The notes under the pieces: generated by a model | The model's input: only the letters and a program-made list of their open reading frames with translations | Databases searched by the model: none | What the model was told of the DNA's origin: nothing | Origin: Kiritimatiellaceae bacterium | GTDB lineage: Bacteria; Verrucomicrobiota; Kiritimatiellia; Kiritimatiellales; Pontiellaceae | Direction of reading: 5' to 3' | Assembly: GCA_002691095.1 (NCBI GenBank) | Contig: NZGU01000017.1 | Location: forward strand, 21,596-29,039 | Length of the DNA stretch: 7,444 bases | Shown: piece after piece, positions 1-6,107 of the stretch | Numbering within the stretch: the first letter of the stretch is position 1 | How the letters are laid out: the number at the start of each line of letters is the position of its first letter | Program-made: the position numbers and the translations under genes

Positions 1-211
1 CAACTTCTGAACAATAGTGTACCAATAGAAATAGATACGGTTAGCAGATAGGAGAGAGCGGCGTATGAGTAGGAAAAATTTAGATTTGCGTTTTAGTTTG
101 TTTCGCTTGAAAACGACCAATTTTTTTAACGAGAGACAACTGCACAGAACGCGCCCCATCCGGGCGCGGTTTCAGTTGGTTTCTTGTAGGGCGCTTGGTC
201 GTGCCTCAAGC

Positions 212-244
212 GAGGCCGGTTTGGAGCCGTTGCCCTCTTTTTTT
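212..244 (+). terminator. Intrinsic-terminator-like hairpin inside the leader
   Basis: GAGG (212-215) pairs with CCTC (234-237), and CGG (217-219) pairs with CCG (227-229) within it. Seven T (238-244) follow directly, which is the canonical layout of a Rho-independent terminator. It lies upstream of the PEP-CTERM start codon, so it could attenuate that gene. Alternatively it ends a short upstream transcript. The stem has internal unpaired bases, so its strength is uncertain. Confidence 0.5.
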
Positions 245-268
245 GCTGCGGCTCCTGAATGGAGCAGC
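245..268 (+). promoter_or_regulatory. Hairpin hiding the ribosome binding site of the PEP-CTERM gene
   Basis: GCTG (245-248) pairs with CAGC (265-268), and CTCC (252-255) pairs with GGAG (261-264), with a 3-base bulge (249-251) and a TGAAT loop. GGAG is the only good Shine-Dalgarno match for the ATG at 269, only 4 bases further on. When the hairpin is folded, the site is buried. The 5' arm overlaps the 249-255 segment that can pair with 223-229 instead, which would leave GGAG free. The pairing is seen; the effect on translation is inferred. Confidence 0.5.
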
Positions 269-955
269 ATGAAGCGAACCGATAGTAGGATCAGACAGAC
301 GATGGTAGGGCTGGTGGCTCTGTGGCTCTGTTGCGGTGTGGCGACTGCCAATGTGATTGTCACGAATCTGCCGGGCATATTTGGTGATCCTATCTTTGGC
401 GATGGGTTTATGACCGGACGCTATGAGGTCGATATCGACGGCAACGGCGTGTGGGACGTCGCCCTTGAAGCGAGTAGCACTCAAATTTCAGCAGTGGCGA
501 ATAAGCATACTTTGTTGCAGGTGTATCCATCGACTCCACCGAACGTTGGCTCGTGGGCTTCTCCTTTATTGTTAGGCGATGTAGTAGGTTCTTATGCCTT
601 GTATAACGCAGTTTGGCATCGAAATAATCTAGGAACTTCGGGGATGCGAGTTTGCGTAACCAGTGGTTGCGCAGGCTATTGGCCGGAGGGTGCTGAAGAA
701 ATTTTGGATCCTGACACAGGCTATATTCGACTGCGTCCACACAGCGGTTATCTGGCGGTGGCGTTTACTAATTCGACGGGACGGCACTATGGCTATGTGG
801 ATGTGGGGGTTTACGACATTGGTTCGGCTGGTCTTATTTATGGCTGGGCATGGGAAACGGAGCCAGATACCCCGATAACGATTGTGCCGGAGCCAGGAAG
901 CGCGGGACTAGTGGTTTTGTTTGCGGGGCTGATATGGCTCCGGCAGAGTGAGTAG
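269..955 (+). CDS. PEP-CTERM sorting-domain surface/exported protein
   Basis: A 228-aa exported protein of unknown specific function. Residues 1-28 form a signal peptide: basic MKRTDSRIR, then a hydrophobic core around 12-25, with likely cleavage after ATA. The C-terminus carries the PEP-CTERM tripartite sorting signal: VPEPG (206-210), a hydrophobic stretch (211-224), then a short polar tail with Arg (RQSE). In this family exosortase recognises the tail and sends the protein to the surface or matrix. The core has an Asp-rich turn (DIDGNG, 55-60) and a YGWAWETEPDTPI segment (191-203) typical of PEP-CTERM cargo. The frame is open back to an ATG at 65 with its own AGGAG (50-54). That start would bury the signal peptide 68 residues inside and would have to run through the leader hairpins, so I prefer 269. 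The ATG at 302 is a third option. No exosortase gene lies in the window. Confidence 0.85.
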   Translation: MKRTDSRIRQTMVGLVALWLCCGVATANVIVTNLPGIFGDPIFGDGFMTGRYEVDIDGNGVWDVALEASSTQISAVANKHTLLQVYPSTPPNVGSWASPLLLGDVVGSYALYNAVWHRNNLGTSGMRVCVTSGCAGYWPEGAEEILDPDTGYIRLRPHSGYLAVAFTNSTGRHYGYVDVGVYDIGSAGLIYGWAWETEPDTPITIVPEPGSAGLVVLFAGLIWLRQSE

Positions 956-979
956 GAGGGGGTGATTATTGGCTACAAA

Positions 980-1009
980 AAAAGCGCTGTCTGGTGGGAC
1001 AGCGCTTTT
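980..1009. terminator. Bidirectional intrinsic terminator between the PEP-CTERM gene and icd
   Basis: A perfect 12-bp stem (980-991 with 998-1009) has a 6-base loop (TGGTGG). The GC-rich inner part is flanked by an A-run (977-983) and a T-run (1006-1009). It lies between two converging stop codons (955 and 1032). Read leftward, the RNA ends in a run of seven U, so it should be the stronger terminator for the leuC-leuD-icd transcript. Read rightward there are only four U. Confidence 0.9.
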
Positions 1010-1031
1010 GGGTGTGTAGAGGAGTTGTTTT

Positions 1032-2291
1032 CTACATGTTTTCGATCATGGCTTGGCCGAATTCGCTGCATTTGAGCAGGGTGGCATCGTCCATGAGGCG
1101 TTCGAAGTCGTAGGGGACGCGTTTTTGGCCGATGGCGCCGTTCATCCCTTTGATGACGAGGTCGGCGGCTTCGGCCCAGCCGAGGTAGCGGAGCATCATT
1201 TCACCGGAGAGGATGAGCGAGCCGGGGTTGACTTGGTCTTTGCCGGCATATTTGGGGGCGGTTCCGTGGGTGGCTTCGAAGATGGCGATGCCGGTTTGGT
1301 AGTTGATGTTGGCGCCGGGGGCGATGCCGATGCCGCCGACACAGGCGGCGAGGGCGTCGGAGATGTAGTCTCCGTTGAGGTTGAGCGTGGCGATTACGTC
1401 GTATTCAGCAGGTCGGGTGAGAATCTGCTGGAGCATGGCGTCGGCGATGACGTCTTTGATGATGATCTCTTGGCCGGTTTCGGGGTGTTTGATGACGTGC
1501 CAGGGGCCGCCGTCGAGGGGGGTGGCGCCGAAGTCTTGGACGGCGATTTCGTAACCCCAGTCGCGGAAGGCGCCTTCGGTGAATTTCATGATGTTGCCTT
1601 TGTGGACGAGGGTGACGGAGTCGCGGTGGTTGTCGATCGCGTATTGAATGGAGGCTTTTACGAGGCGGTGAGTGCCTTCTTGCGATACGGGTTTGATGCC
1701 GATGCCGGAGGTTTTGGGAAAGCGGATTTTGGTGACGCCCATGTTGCCTTGAAGGAAGTCGATGACTTGTTTGACTTCGTCGGTGCCTTCTTGATATTCG
1801 ACGCCGGCGTAGATGTCTTCTGAGTTTTCGCGGAAGATGACCATGTCGGTGAGGTCGGGGCGTTTGACGGGTGAGGGGACGCCTTCGAACCAGCGGACGG
1901 GGCGTTGGCAGACGTAGAGATCGAGCAGCTGGCGGAGGGCGACGTTGAGGCTGCGGATGCCGCCGCCGACAGGTGTGGTGAGGGGACCTTTGATGGCGAC
2001 GGTGTATTCTTTGACGGCTTCGAGGGTTTCATCGGGAAGCCAGGTGTTGTCGCCATATGTGTCGACGGCTTTTTCGCCGGCGTAAATTTCCATCCATTCG
2101 ATTTTTTTGGCTCCGCCATAGGCTTTTTCAACGGCGGCATCGAGGACGGCTTTCATGGCGGGCGAGATGTCGATGCCGATACCGTCGCCTTCGATGTAGG
2201 GGATTATGGGGTTGTTGGGGACATGGAGTCCGTCGGGTCCCATTGTGATTTTTTCGCCGGAAGTGGGTAGGTTGATGTTGTCGTATGCCAT
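1032..2291 (-). CDS. icd: Isocitrate dehydrogenase, NADP-dependent
   Basis: Oxidatively decarboxylates isocitrate to 2-oxoglutarate with NADP+ in the TCA cycle; cytoplasmic homodimer. At 419 aa it is close to the E. coli enzyme (416) and similar end to end. It has the N-terminal [13 protein letters not shown] (27-39) and the substrate loop [13 protein letters not shown] (109-121), with R120, R130 and R154 binding isocitrate. Y161 and K231 are the catalytic pair, and D284, D308 and D312 bind metal. [13 protein letters not shown] (338-350) and YDFER (394-398) carry K347, Y348, Y394 and R398, matching the NADP-selecting residues of E. coli Icd. S114 corresponds to the serine that AceK phosphorylates in enterics; whether AceK exists here is unknown. 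The SD AGAGGA (+ strand 2300-2305) lies 8 bases before the ATG. It is the last gene of the leuC-leuD-icd operon, 17 bases after leuD, where leuB is often found. The motifs exclude LeuB. Confidence 0.97.
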   Translation of the reverse strand: MAYDNINLPTSGEKITMGPDGLHVPNNPIIPYIEGDGIGIDISPAMKAVLDAAVEKAYGGAKKIEWMEIYAGEKAVDTYGDNTWLPDETLEAVKEYTVAIKGPLTTPVGGGIRSLNVALRQLLDLYVCQRPVRWFEGVPSPVKRPDLTDMVIFRENSEDIYAGVEYQEGTDEVKQVIDFLQGNMGVTKIRFPKTSGIGIKPVSQEGTHRLVKASIQYAIDNHRDSVTLVHKGNIMKFTEGAFRDWGYEIAVQDFGATPLDGGPWHVIKHPETGQEIIIKDVIADAMLQQILTRPAEYDVIATLNLNGDYISDALAACVGGIGIAPGANINYQTGIAIFEATHGTAPKYAGKDQVNPGSLILSGEMMLRYLGWAEAADLVIKGMNGAIGQKRVPYDFERLMDDATLLKCSEFGQAMIENM

Positions 2292-2308
2292 GGTGCGCGT
2301 CCTCTTGT

Positions 2309-2929
2309 TTAGTTGCTGGTTAGTTGTGCGTTGTGTATTTGTTCGAAAGCTTGAATCTGTTCGATTTGGGAGAGGCTTTCGGCGATATCGTCCATGCCGA
2401 GTAGTAGTTTTTCTCTAACGGCGGGGTCGACCTGAAAGTGGAAGGTGAGTGCGTCGAAGGTGAGGGTTTGCTCTTCGAGGTTGACGGTGGCGCTGAGGGG
2501 CTGATCGGCTTCGGCGAGTTGGAAGATGTGATCGATTTCGGTGTTGGTTAGTTCGATGGTGAGTAGCCCGTTTTTGGCGCAGTTGTTGCGAAAGATATCG
2601 GCGAAGGCGGGAATTTCGCCTTCGCGGGGCGCGATGACGACTTTGAAGCCTTGCTGGGCGACGGCCCAGACGGCGTGTTCGCGGCTGGAGCCGCAACCGA
2701 AGTTGTTGCGTCCGACTAGGATGGAGGCGCCGTTGGCTTTGGGGTGGTTGAGGGCAAAGTTGGGGTTGTTCGAGCCGTCTGCATTATAGCGCCAGTCGGA
2801 AAAGAGGGCGGGACCGAAGCCGGTGCGTTTGATGGATTTGAGATGCTCTTTGGGGATGAGGGCATCGGTGTCGATGTTGGCGCGGTCGACGGCGCATATG
2901 GTTCCGGTGAAGGTTTCAAATTTTTCCAT
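2309..2929 (-). CDS. leuD: 3-isopropylmalate dehydratase, small subunit
   Basis: Swivel-domain subunit that completes the active site of isopropylmalate isomerase (2-isopropylmalate to 3-isopropylmalate, leucine synthesis) with LeuC. Length 206 aa, normal for the family. Landmarks are [20 protein letters not shown] (18-37), typical of LeuD rather than aconitase or homoaconitase, then [14 protein letters not shown] (73-86), FADIFRNN (109-116) and KNGLL (119-123). Between VVIAP (97-101) and FADIF (109) it carries about six more residues (REGEIPA) than the usual VIAPSFADIF. The extra DNA forms a perfect inverted repeat. The start overlaps the leuC stop as TAATG, and an SD-like AGGGAG (+ strand 2938-2943) lies 8 bases upstream inside leuC, so translational coupling is likely. 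Confidence 0.96.
   Translation of the reverse strand: MEKFETFTGTICAVDRANIDTDALIPKEHLKSIKRTGFGPALFSDWRYNADGSNNPNFALNHPKANGASILVGRNNFGCGSSREHAVWAVAQQGFKVVIAPREGEIPAFADIFRNNCAKNGLLTIELTNTEIDHIFQLAEADQPLSATVNLEEQTLTFDALTFHFQVDPAVREKLLLGMDDIAESLSQIEQIQAFEQIHNAQLTSN
2601..2625. repeat. Perfect inverted repeat inside leuD
   Basis: GCGAAGGCG (2601-2609) and CGCCTTCGC (2617-2625) are exact reverse complements around a 7-base spacer. The repeat encodes the EGEIPAFA stretch of LeuD and coincides with residues that appear to be extra relative to the family pattern. The right-hand copy in the coding sense encodes the conserved AFA. The other arm looks like an inverted copy of it. No second copy of the palindrome is seen elsewhere in the window. 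Confidence 0.75.
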
Positions 2930-4329
2930 TAGGCTAACTCCCTGACATCTATAAAGTGACCGTGAATGGCGGCGGCGGCGGCCATGGCGGGGCTGACGAG
3001 GTGGGTTCTTCCGCCGCGTCCTTGGCGGCCTTCAAAGTTTCGGTTGGAGGTGGAGGCGCAGCGCTCTTTGTCTTTGAGTTTGTCGGGGTTCATGGCGAGG
3101 CACATGGAACATCCGGCAAAGCGCCACTGGGCACCGGCGGCTTCGAAGATTTGGTTGAGGCCCTCTTTTTCGGCTTCTTTGCGGACTTTTTCGGAGCCGG
3201 GAACGACGAGGACGCGTACGCCGTCGGCGACCTGTTTGCCGTCCATGATGCGGGCGGCTTCGCGGAGGTCTTCGATTCGGCCGTTGGTGCAGCTACCGAT
3301 GAAGACAGCGTCGATGCTGACGTCGGTGATGCGGGTGCCGGATTCGAGTCCCATGTAGTCGAGAGCGGCTTGAATGTCGTCTGGGTTGTAGACATCGGAG
3401 CCGTCGAGTTCGGGGACGGTGCCGTTGATGCCGATGACCATGCCGGGGCTGGTGCCCCAGCTGACGATGGGTTCCATCTCTTCGACGTTGATGGTGATGG
3501 TTTTGTCGAAGACGGCGTCTTGGTCGGAGTAGAGGGTTTTCCAGTGATCGAGAGCGGCTTCGAGTTCGGGGCCTTTGGGAGCAAAGGGTCGGTCTTCGGC
3601 GGTGATGTAGTCGAAGGTGGTTTGGTCGGGGGCGATGAGGCCGCAGCGTGCGCCGCCTTCGATGGCCATATTACAGACGGTGAGGCGTCCTTCCATGGAG
3701 AGCTGTTCGATGGCACTTCCACAAAATTCGAAGGCACAGCCGGTTCCGCCTGCGGCACCAATTCGGCCGATGAGTTCAAGGACGAGGTCTTTGGCGGTGA
3801 TGCCGAAGGGGAGGTTACCTGTGAATTCGACGCGGTATTGCATGGGTTTCTTCTGGCGGAGTGTCTGGGTGGCGAGGACGTGTTCAACTTCGGAGGTGCC
3901 GATGCCGAAGGCGATGGCACCGAAGCCGCCGTGGGTGGCGGTGTGGGAGTCGCCGCAGACGATGGTGGTGCCGGGCAGGGTGATGCCTTGTTCGGGGCCG
4001 ATGATGTGTACGACGCCTTGTTTTTCGGAGTTCATGCCATAGAAGCGGATGCCGTGTTCGGCGCAGTTGCTTTCGAGGGCGTTGACTTGTGTTCGGGCGA
4101 TGGGGTCGGAAATCTCGGTGCGACTGTCGGTGGGTACGTTGTGATCGGTGGTGGCGAAGGTGAGTTCGGGGTGGCGCACCGGACGGTGGTTGAGTTTGAG
4201 TCCTTCGAAGGCTTGTGGACTGGTTACTTCGTGGATGAGGTGGCGGTCGATGTAGAGTAGGACTTCTCCGCCGGGTAGTTCGGCGACGACGTGTTGATCC
4301 CAGATTTTTTCAAAGAGTGTTTTTCCCAT
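2929..4329 (-). CDS. leuC: 3-isopropylmalate dehydratase, large subunit
   Basis: Catalytic [4Fe-4S] subunit of isopropylmalate isomerase. With LeuD it moves the hydroxyl of 2-isopropylmalate in the second committed step of leucine synthesis; cytoplasmic. Length 466 aa, as in the E. coli-type LeuC. Motifs in order are TTDHNVPT (60-67), [20 protein letters not shown] (125-144), EGGARCG (224-230), SWGTSPGM (290-297), IGSCTNGR (344-351) and [11 protein letters not shown] (406-416). C347, C407 and C410 are the three cluster ligands. [10 protein letters not shown] (428-437) near the C-terminus is the usual substrate-binding segment. The start at 4329 is supported by the N-terminal [13 protein letters not shown] and by a promoter just upstream; the SD is weak (GGAAAA). 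It is the first gene of the operon, and its TAA shares one base with the leuD ATG. No leucine-rich leader peptide is visible in the short 5' UTR. Confidence 0.97.
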   Translation of the reverse strand: MGKTLFEKIWDQHVVAELPGGEVLLYIDRHLIHEVTSPQAFEGLKLNHRPVRHPELTFATTDHNVPTDSRTEISDPIARTQVNALESNCAEHGIRFYGMNSEKQGVVHIIGPEQGITLPGTTIVCGDSHTATHGGFGAIAFGIGTSEVEHVLATQTLRQKKPMQYRVEFTGNLPFGITAKDLVLELIGRIGAAGGTGCAFEFCGSAIEQLSMEGRLTVCNMAIEGGARCGLIAPDQTTFDYITAEDRPFAPKGPELEAALDHWKTLYSDQDAVFDKTITINVEEMEPIVSWGTSPGMVIGINGTVPELDGSDVYNPDDIQAALDYMGLESGTRITDVSIDAVFIGSCTNGRIEDLREAARIMDGKQVADGVRVLVVPGSEKVRKEAEKEGLNQIFEAAGAQWRFAGCSMCLAMNPDKLKDKERCASTSNRNFEGRQGRGGRTHLVSPAMAAAAAIHGHFIDVRELA

Positions 4330-4356
4330 GGCTTTTCCGTTTTTAGTGAGCGATGC

Positions 4357-4384
4357 ATTATAAGAAGCGAGAGGGGGGCTTCAA
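4357..4384 (-). promoter_or_regulatory. Sigma70-type promoter of leuC-leuD-icd
   Basis: Read leftward, TTGAAG (4384-4379) is followed after 16 bases by a perfect TATAAT (4362-4357). Transcription would start near 4350, giving a 5' UTR of about 20 bases before the leuC ATG. This leaves no room for a classical attenuator. The -10 match is exact and the -35 matches TTGACA at 4 of 6 positions. Confidence 0.65.
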
Positions 4385-4416
4385 GTTTTAAGGTTATTTT
4401 TACGCAGGCTAGGTTT

Positions 4417-4444
4417 TTGAGGGTTGATTATATATGTTTATATT
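4417..4444 (+). promoter_or_regulatory. Possible promoter of the DUF2059 gene
   Basis: TTGAGG (4417-4422) and TATATT (4439-4444) are spaced by 16 bases in an AT-rich stretch 35 bases before the start codon. TATTAT at 4441-4446 is an overlapping alternative -10 box with an 18-base spacer. The region is divergent from the leuC promoter. AT-richness makes chance matches likely. Confidence 0.4.
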
Positions 4445-4479
4445 ATCTTTAACGAATTATAAAAAATAGAAAGGATGGT

Positions 4480-4983
4480 ATGGCGATGAGAGGTGTATTA
4501 CTGATTGCTGTTCTTGTATGGGGAACGAGTTCGTTTGGAGAAACTTCTTTTGAGGCGGAAAAGCATGCTAAAATTGAGAAGTTGATTGAGCTGAGTGGTA
4601 GCGCGGAGCAGTTTGATCTGATGATGGAGAAGATGTATGCACAGTATCGGTTGATGATGCCGGAGGTGCCGGGTGAGATGTGGACGATTCTGCAGGAGGA
4701 GATGAACGGAAAGGCGATTAAAGAGTTGCTGCGTTCGATGATTCCGGTCTATGCGAAGCACTATTCGGATGAAGATATCGAGGCGATGATCGGTTTTTAT
4801 GAGTCGGAGGCAGGGCAACGAATGGTGGCAAAGATGCCGGCGATGGCGGAAGATATTGCGGTGATTTCGGCGACGTGGGGGCAGCAGTTTTCGGGGCGGA
4901 TATTGGAGCGGATCAAGGTGATTGAAGAGCAGGTGGCAGCGGCTGAGGCAGTGGCTGATACGGAATCGGCGCCTGCTCCGTGA
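4480..4983 (+). CDS. Exported DUF2059-domain protein
   Basis: A 167-aa protein of unknown biochemical function. Residues 1-20 look like a signal peptide (MAMRG, hydrophobic core LLIAVLVW, then SSFG before ETSF), so the product is probably periplasmic or otherwise exported. The rest is helical and charged. The segment YSDEDIEAMIGFYESEAGQR (96-115), followed by MVAKMP and WGQQF, is the hallmark of DUF2059, a small family of uncharacterised bacterial exported proteins. The C-terminus is a low-complexity Ala/Glu/Pro tail (about 152-167). Methionine is unusually frequent (14 of 167), fitting the G-rich + strand. AAAGGA (4470-4475) serves as SD; the ATG at 4486 has more standard spacing (10 bases) than that at 4480 (4 bases), so the start may be two codons later. 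It stands alone on its strand, and its stop lies one base from the alr stop. Confidence 0.85.
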   Translation: MAMRGVLLIAVLVWGTSSFGETSFEAEKHAKIEKLIELSGSAEQFDLMMEKMYAQYRLMMPEVPGEMWTILQEEMNGKAIKELLRSMIPVYAKHYSDEDIEAMIGFYESEAGQRMVAKMPAMAEDIAVISATWGQQFSGRILERIKVIEEQVAAAEAVADTESAPAP

Positions 4984-4984
4984 G

Positions 4985-6091
4985 TTAGTCGATGAGTTGG
5001 TGGCGCAGGTTGCGGCCCATGTGGCAGGTGATTTCGTAGGGGATGGTGTTGGCTAGCCGGGCGAGGTTTTCGATGCTGTTGGGGGCGTCGGCTCGGTTGG
5101 AGATCACTTCGACGCTGTCGCCGACTTGGGTTTGGGGGATGTGGGTGATGTCGACGGTCATTTGATCCATGCTGACGCGTCCGCAGACGGGTGCGGGTTG
5201 TCCGTGAATATGGACGAGGGCGCGGTTGGAGAGCGCGCGGAAGTAGCCGTCGCCATAGCCGATGGGAACGACGGCGACGCGGCTGTCGTGCTGATATTGA
5301 TGGGTTCGACCGTAACCGCTGAAACTGCCGGCGGGCATTTTTTTGATGGCGATGATTTGGGCGTGTACGCTCATGCAGGGTTGAAGGTCGAGGTGGGGGC
5401 GGAGATGTTCGGCGTAGTGGCAGCCGTAGACGGAGAGGCCGGGGCGGACGAGGTCGAGATGGCTTTGGGGCTGGTGGATGAGGGCGGCGGTGTTGGCGGC
5501 ATGGCGAATGAGGGCTCTATTTTTGGGGAGGGTGTTGAGGAAGGTGGTGAGTTGTTGGTGGAGGTAGGTGGGATCGGGATCGTCTGATGTGGCGAAGTGG
5601 GTGTAGGCGCCGGTGAGGTGGACACAGGGGGTTTGGTCGATGAGGTTGAAGAGGGCGTTGGCTTGGTGGGCGGCAACACCGAGGCGCCCCATGCCGGAGT
5701 CTATTTTGAGATGGATGGGGGCGGTGTGTTGGATGCGTTGGGCGGTGGCGGCGATGGTTTGTAGTGCGTTTTTGGACATGACGGTTTGGGTGATTTGCTG
5801 GCGGATGAGCTCTTCTTGAATGTCGGTTTCGTCGAAGTAGGCGGAGAGGAGGCAGAGGATGAAGCCGGTGTAGCCATAGTCTCGGATTTCGAGGGCTTCG
5901 GAGGGGGAGGCAACAATGAAGCCGTCGGCGTGCTGCGCGAGAATGGGGTAGAGCAGTTTCAGGTTGTGGCCATAGCAGTTGTCTTTGACGACGGGGCATA
6001 GCTTCACTTGGGGGGCGATGCGTTGGCGTAGGGCGGTGAGGTTGTGTTGAACGGCGGCGGCGGAGATGGTGGCAGTTAGGTAGTTTTTCAT
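4985..6091 (-). CDS. alr: Alanine racemase
   Basis: PLP-dependent enzyme interconverting L- and D-alanine; D-alanine goes into peptidoglycan. 368 aa, normal length. The N-terminal TIM barrel carries VVKDNCYGHN (34-43) with the PLP lysine K36, KIDSGMGRLG (129-138) and RPGLSVYG (216-223), where the Arg contacts the pyridine nitrogen. The C-terminal beta domain has GYGRT (259-263) with the second catalytic base Y260, PIGYGDGY (276-283), GRVSMDQMTVDI (304-315) and PYEITCHMGR (351-360). The PLP motif is unusual: VKANAYGHG is the common form, whereas here two Ala become Asp and Cys and the last Gly becomes Asn. The composition is rich in His, Gln, Thr and Asn, in line with the strand skew. No Shine-Dalgarno site is visible before the ATG (the sequence there is C-rich). 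The stop of the small upstream ORF is 16 bases away, so coupled translation is likely. Confidence 0.95.
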   Translation of the reverse strand: MKNYLTATISAAAVQHNLTALRQRIAPQVKLCPVVKDNCYGHNLKLLYPILAQHADGFIVASPSEALEIRDYGYTGFILCLLSAYFDETDIQEELIRQQITQTVMSKNALQTIAATAQRIQHTAPIHLKIDSGMGRLGVAAHQANALFNLIDQTPCVHLTGAYTHFATSDDPDPTYLHQQLTTFLNTLPKNRALIRHAANTAALIHQPQSHLDLVRPGLSVYGCHYAEHLRPHLDLQPCMSVHAQIIAIKKMPAGSFSGYGRTHQYQHDSRVAVVPIGYGDGYFRALSNRALVHIHGQPAPVCGRVSMDQMTVDITHIPQTQVGDSVEVISNRADAPNSIENLARLANTIPYEITCHMGRNLRHQLID

Positions 6092-6107
6092 GGGGGCGCA
6101 GCGCGTG

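Larger units (their letters stand above)
131..268 (+). promoter_or_regulatory. Structured 5' leader, candidate RNA switch/attenuator
   Basis: This stretch ahead of the PEP-CTERM gene holds several exact inverted repeats. An upstream two-part stem pairs 137-142 with 173-178 and, inside it, 150-156 with 162-168 (7 bp, 5-base loop). A second stem pairs 192-197 with 207-212. The hairpin 203-207/212-216 (GCCTC-AAGC-GAGGC) competes with a terminator-like hairpin, because both use GAGG at 212-215. GGAGCCG at 223-229 can pair with CGGCTCC at 249-255. That pairing would break both the terminator stem and the hairpin that covers the ribosome binding site. Mutually exclusive helices of this kind are the usual design of riboswitches and attenuators. 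I recognise no known aptamer family, and no ligand can be named. It could instead be a free small RNA ending at the T-run. The pairings are seen; the switching is inferred. Confidence 0.5.

Noticed and set aside
170..235. Possible sigma54 (-24/-12) promoter ahead of the PEP-CTERM gene
   Set aside because: I looked because exosortase cargo is sigma54-controlled in some bacteria, but no GG and GC pair has the required 10-base spacing with a good consensus.
1053..1823. A 256-codon + strand frame antisense to icd
   Set aside because: Same cause: biased Gly/Asp/Val-rich sequence with no family resemblance, fully covered by the clear icd gene.
1032..2291. Third gene of the leu operon as leuB or homoisocitrate dehydrogenase
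   Set aside because: The [13 protein letters not shown] loop, the NADP-selecting Lys/Tyr/Arg residues and end-to-end similarity to E. coli Icd identify isocitrate dehydrogenase.
2956..4260. A 434-codon open frame on the + strand antisense to leuC
   Set aside because: It encodes Gly/Val/Asp/Phe-rich low-complexity sequence with no domain. LeuC on the other strand has every family motif. The open frame follows from the strand skew and codon bias.
4330..4356. Leucine attenuator or leader peptide ahead of leuC
   Set aside because: The inferred promoter leaves only about 20 bases of 5' UTR, with no leucine-codon run and no terminator hairpin.
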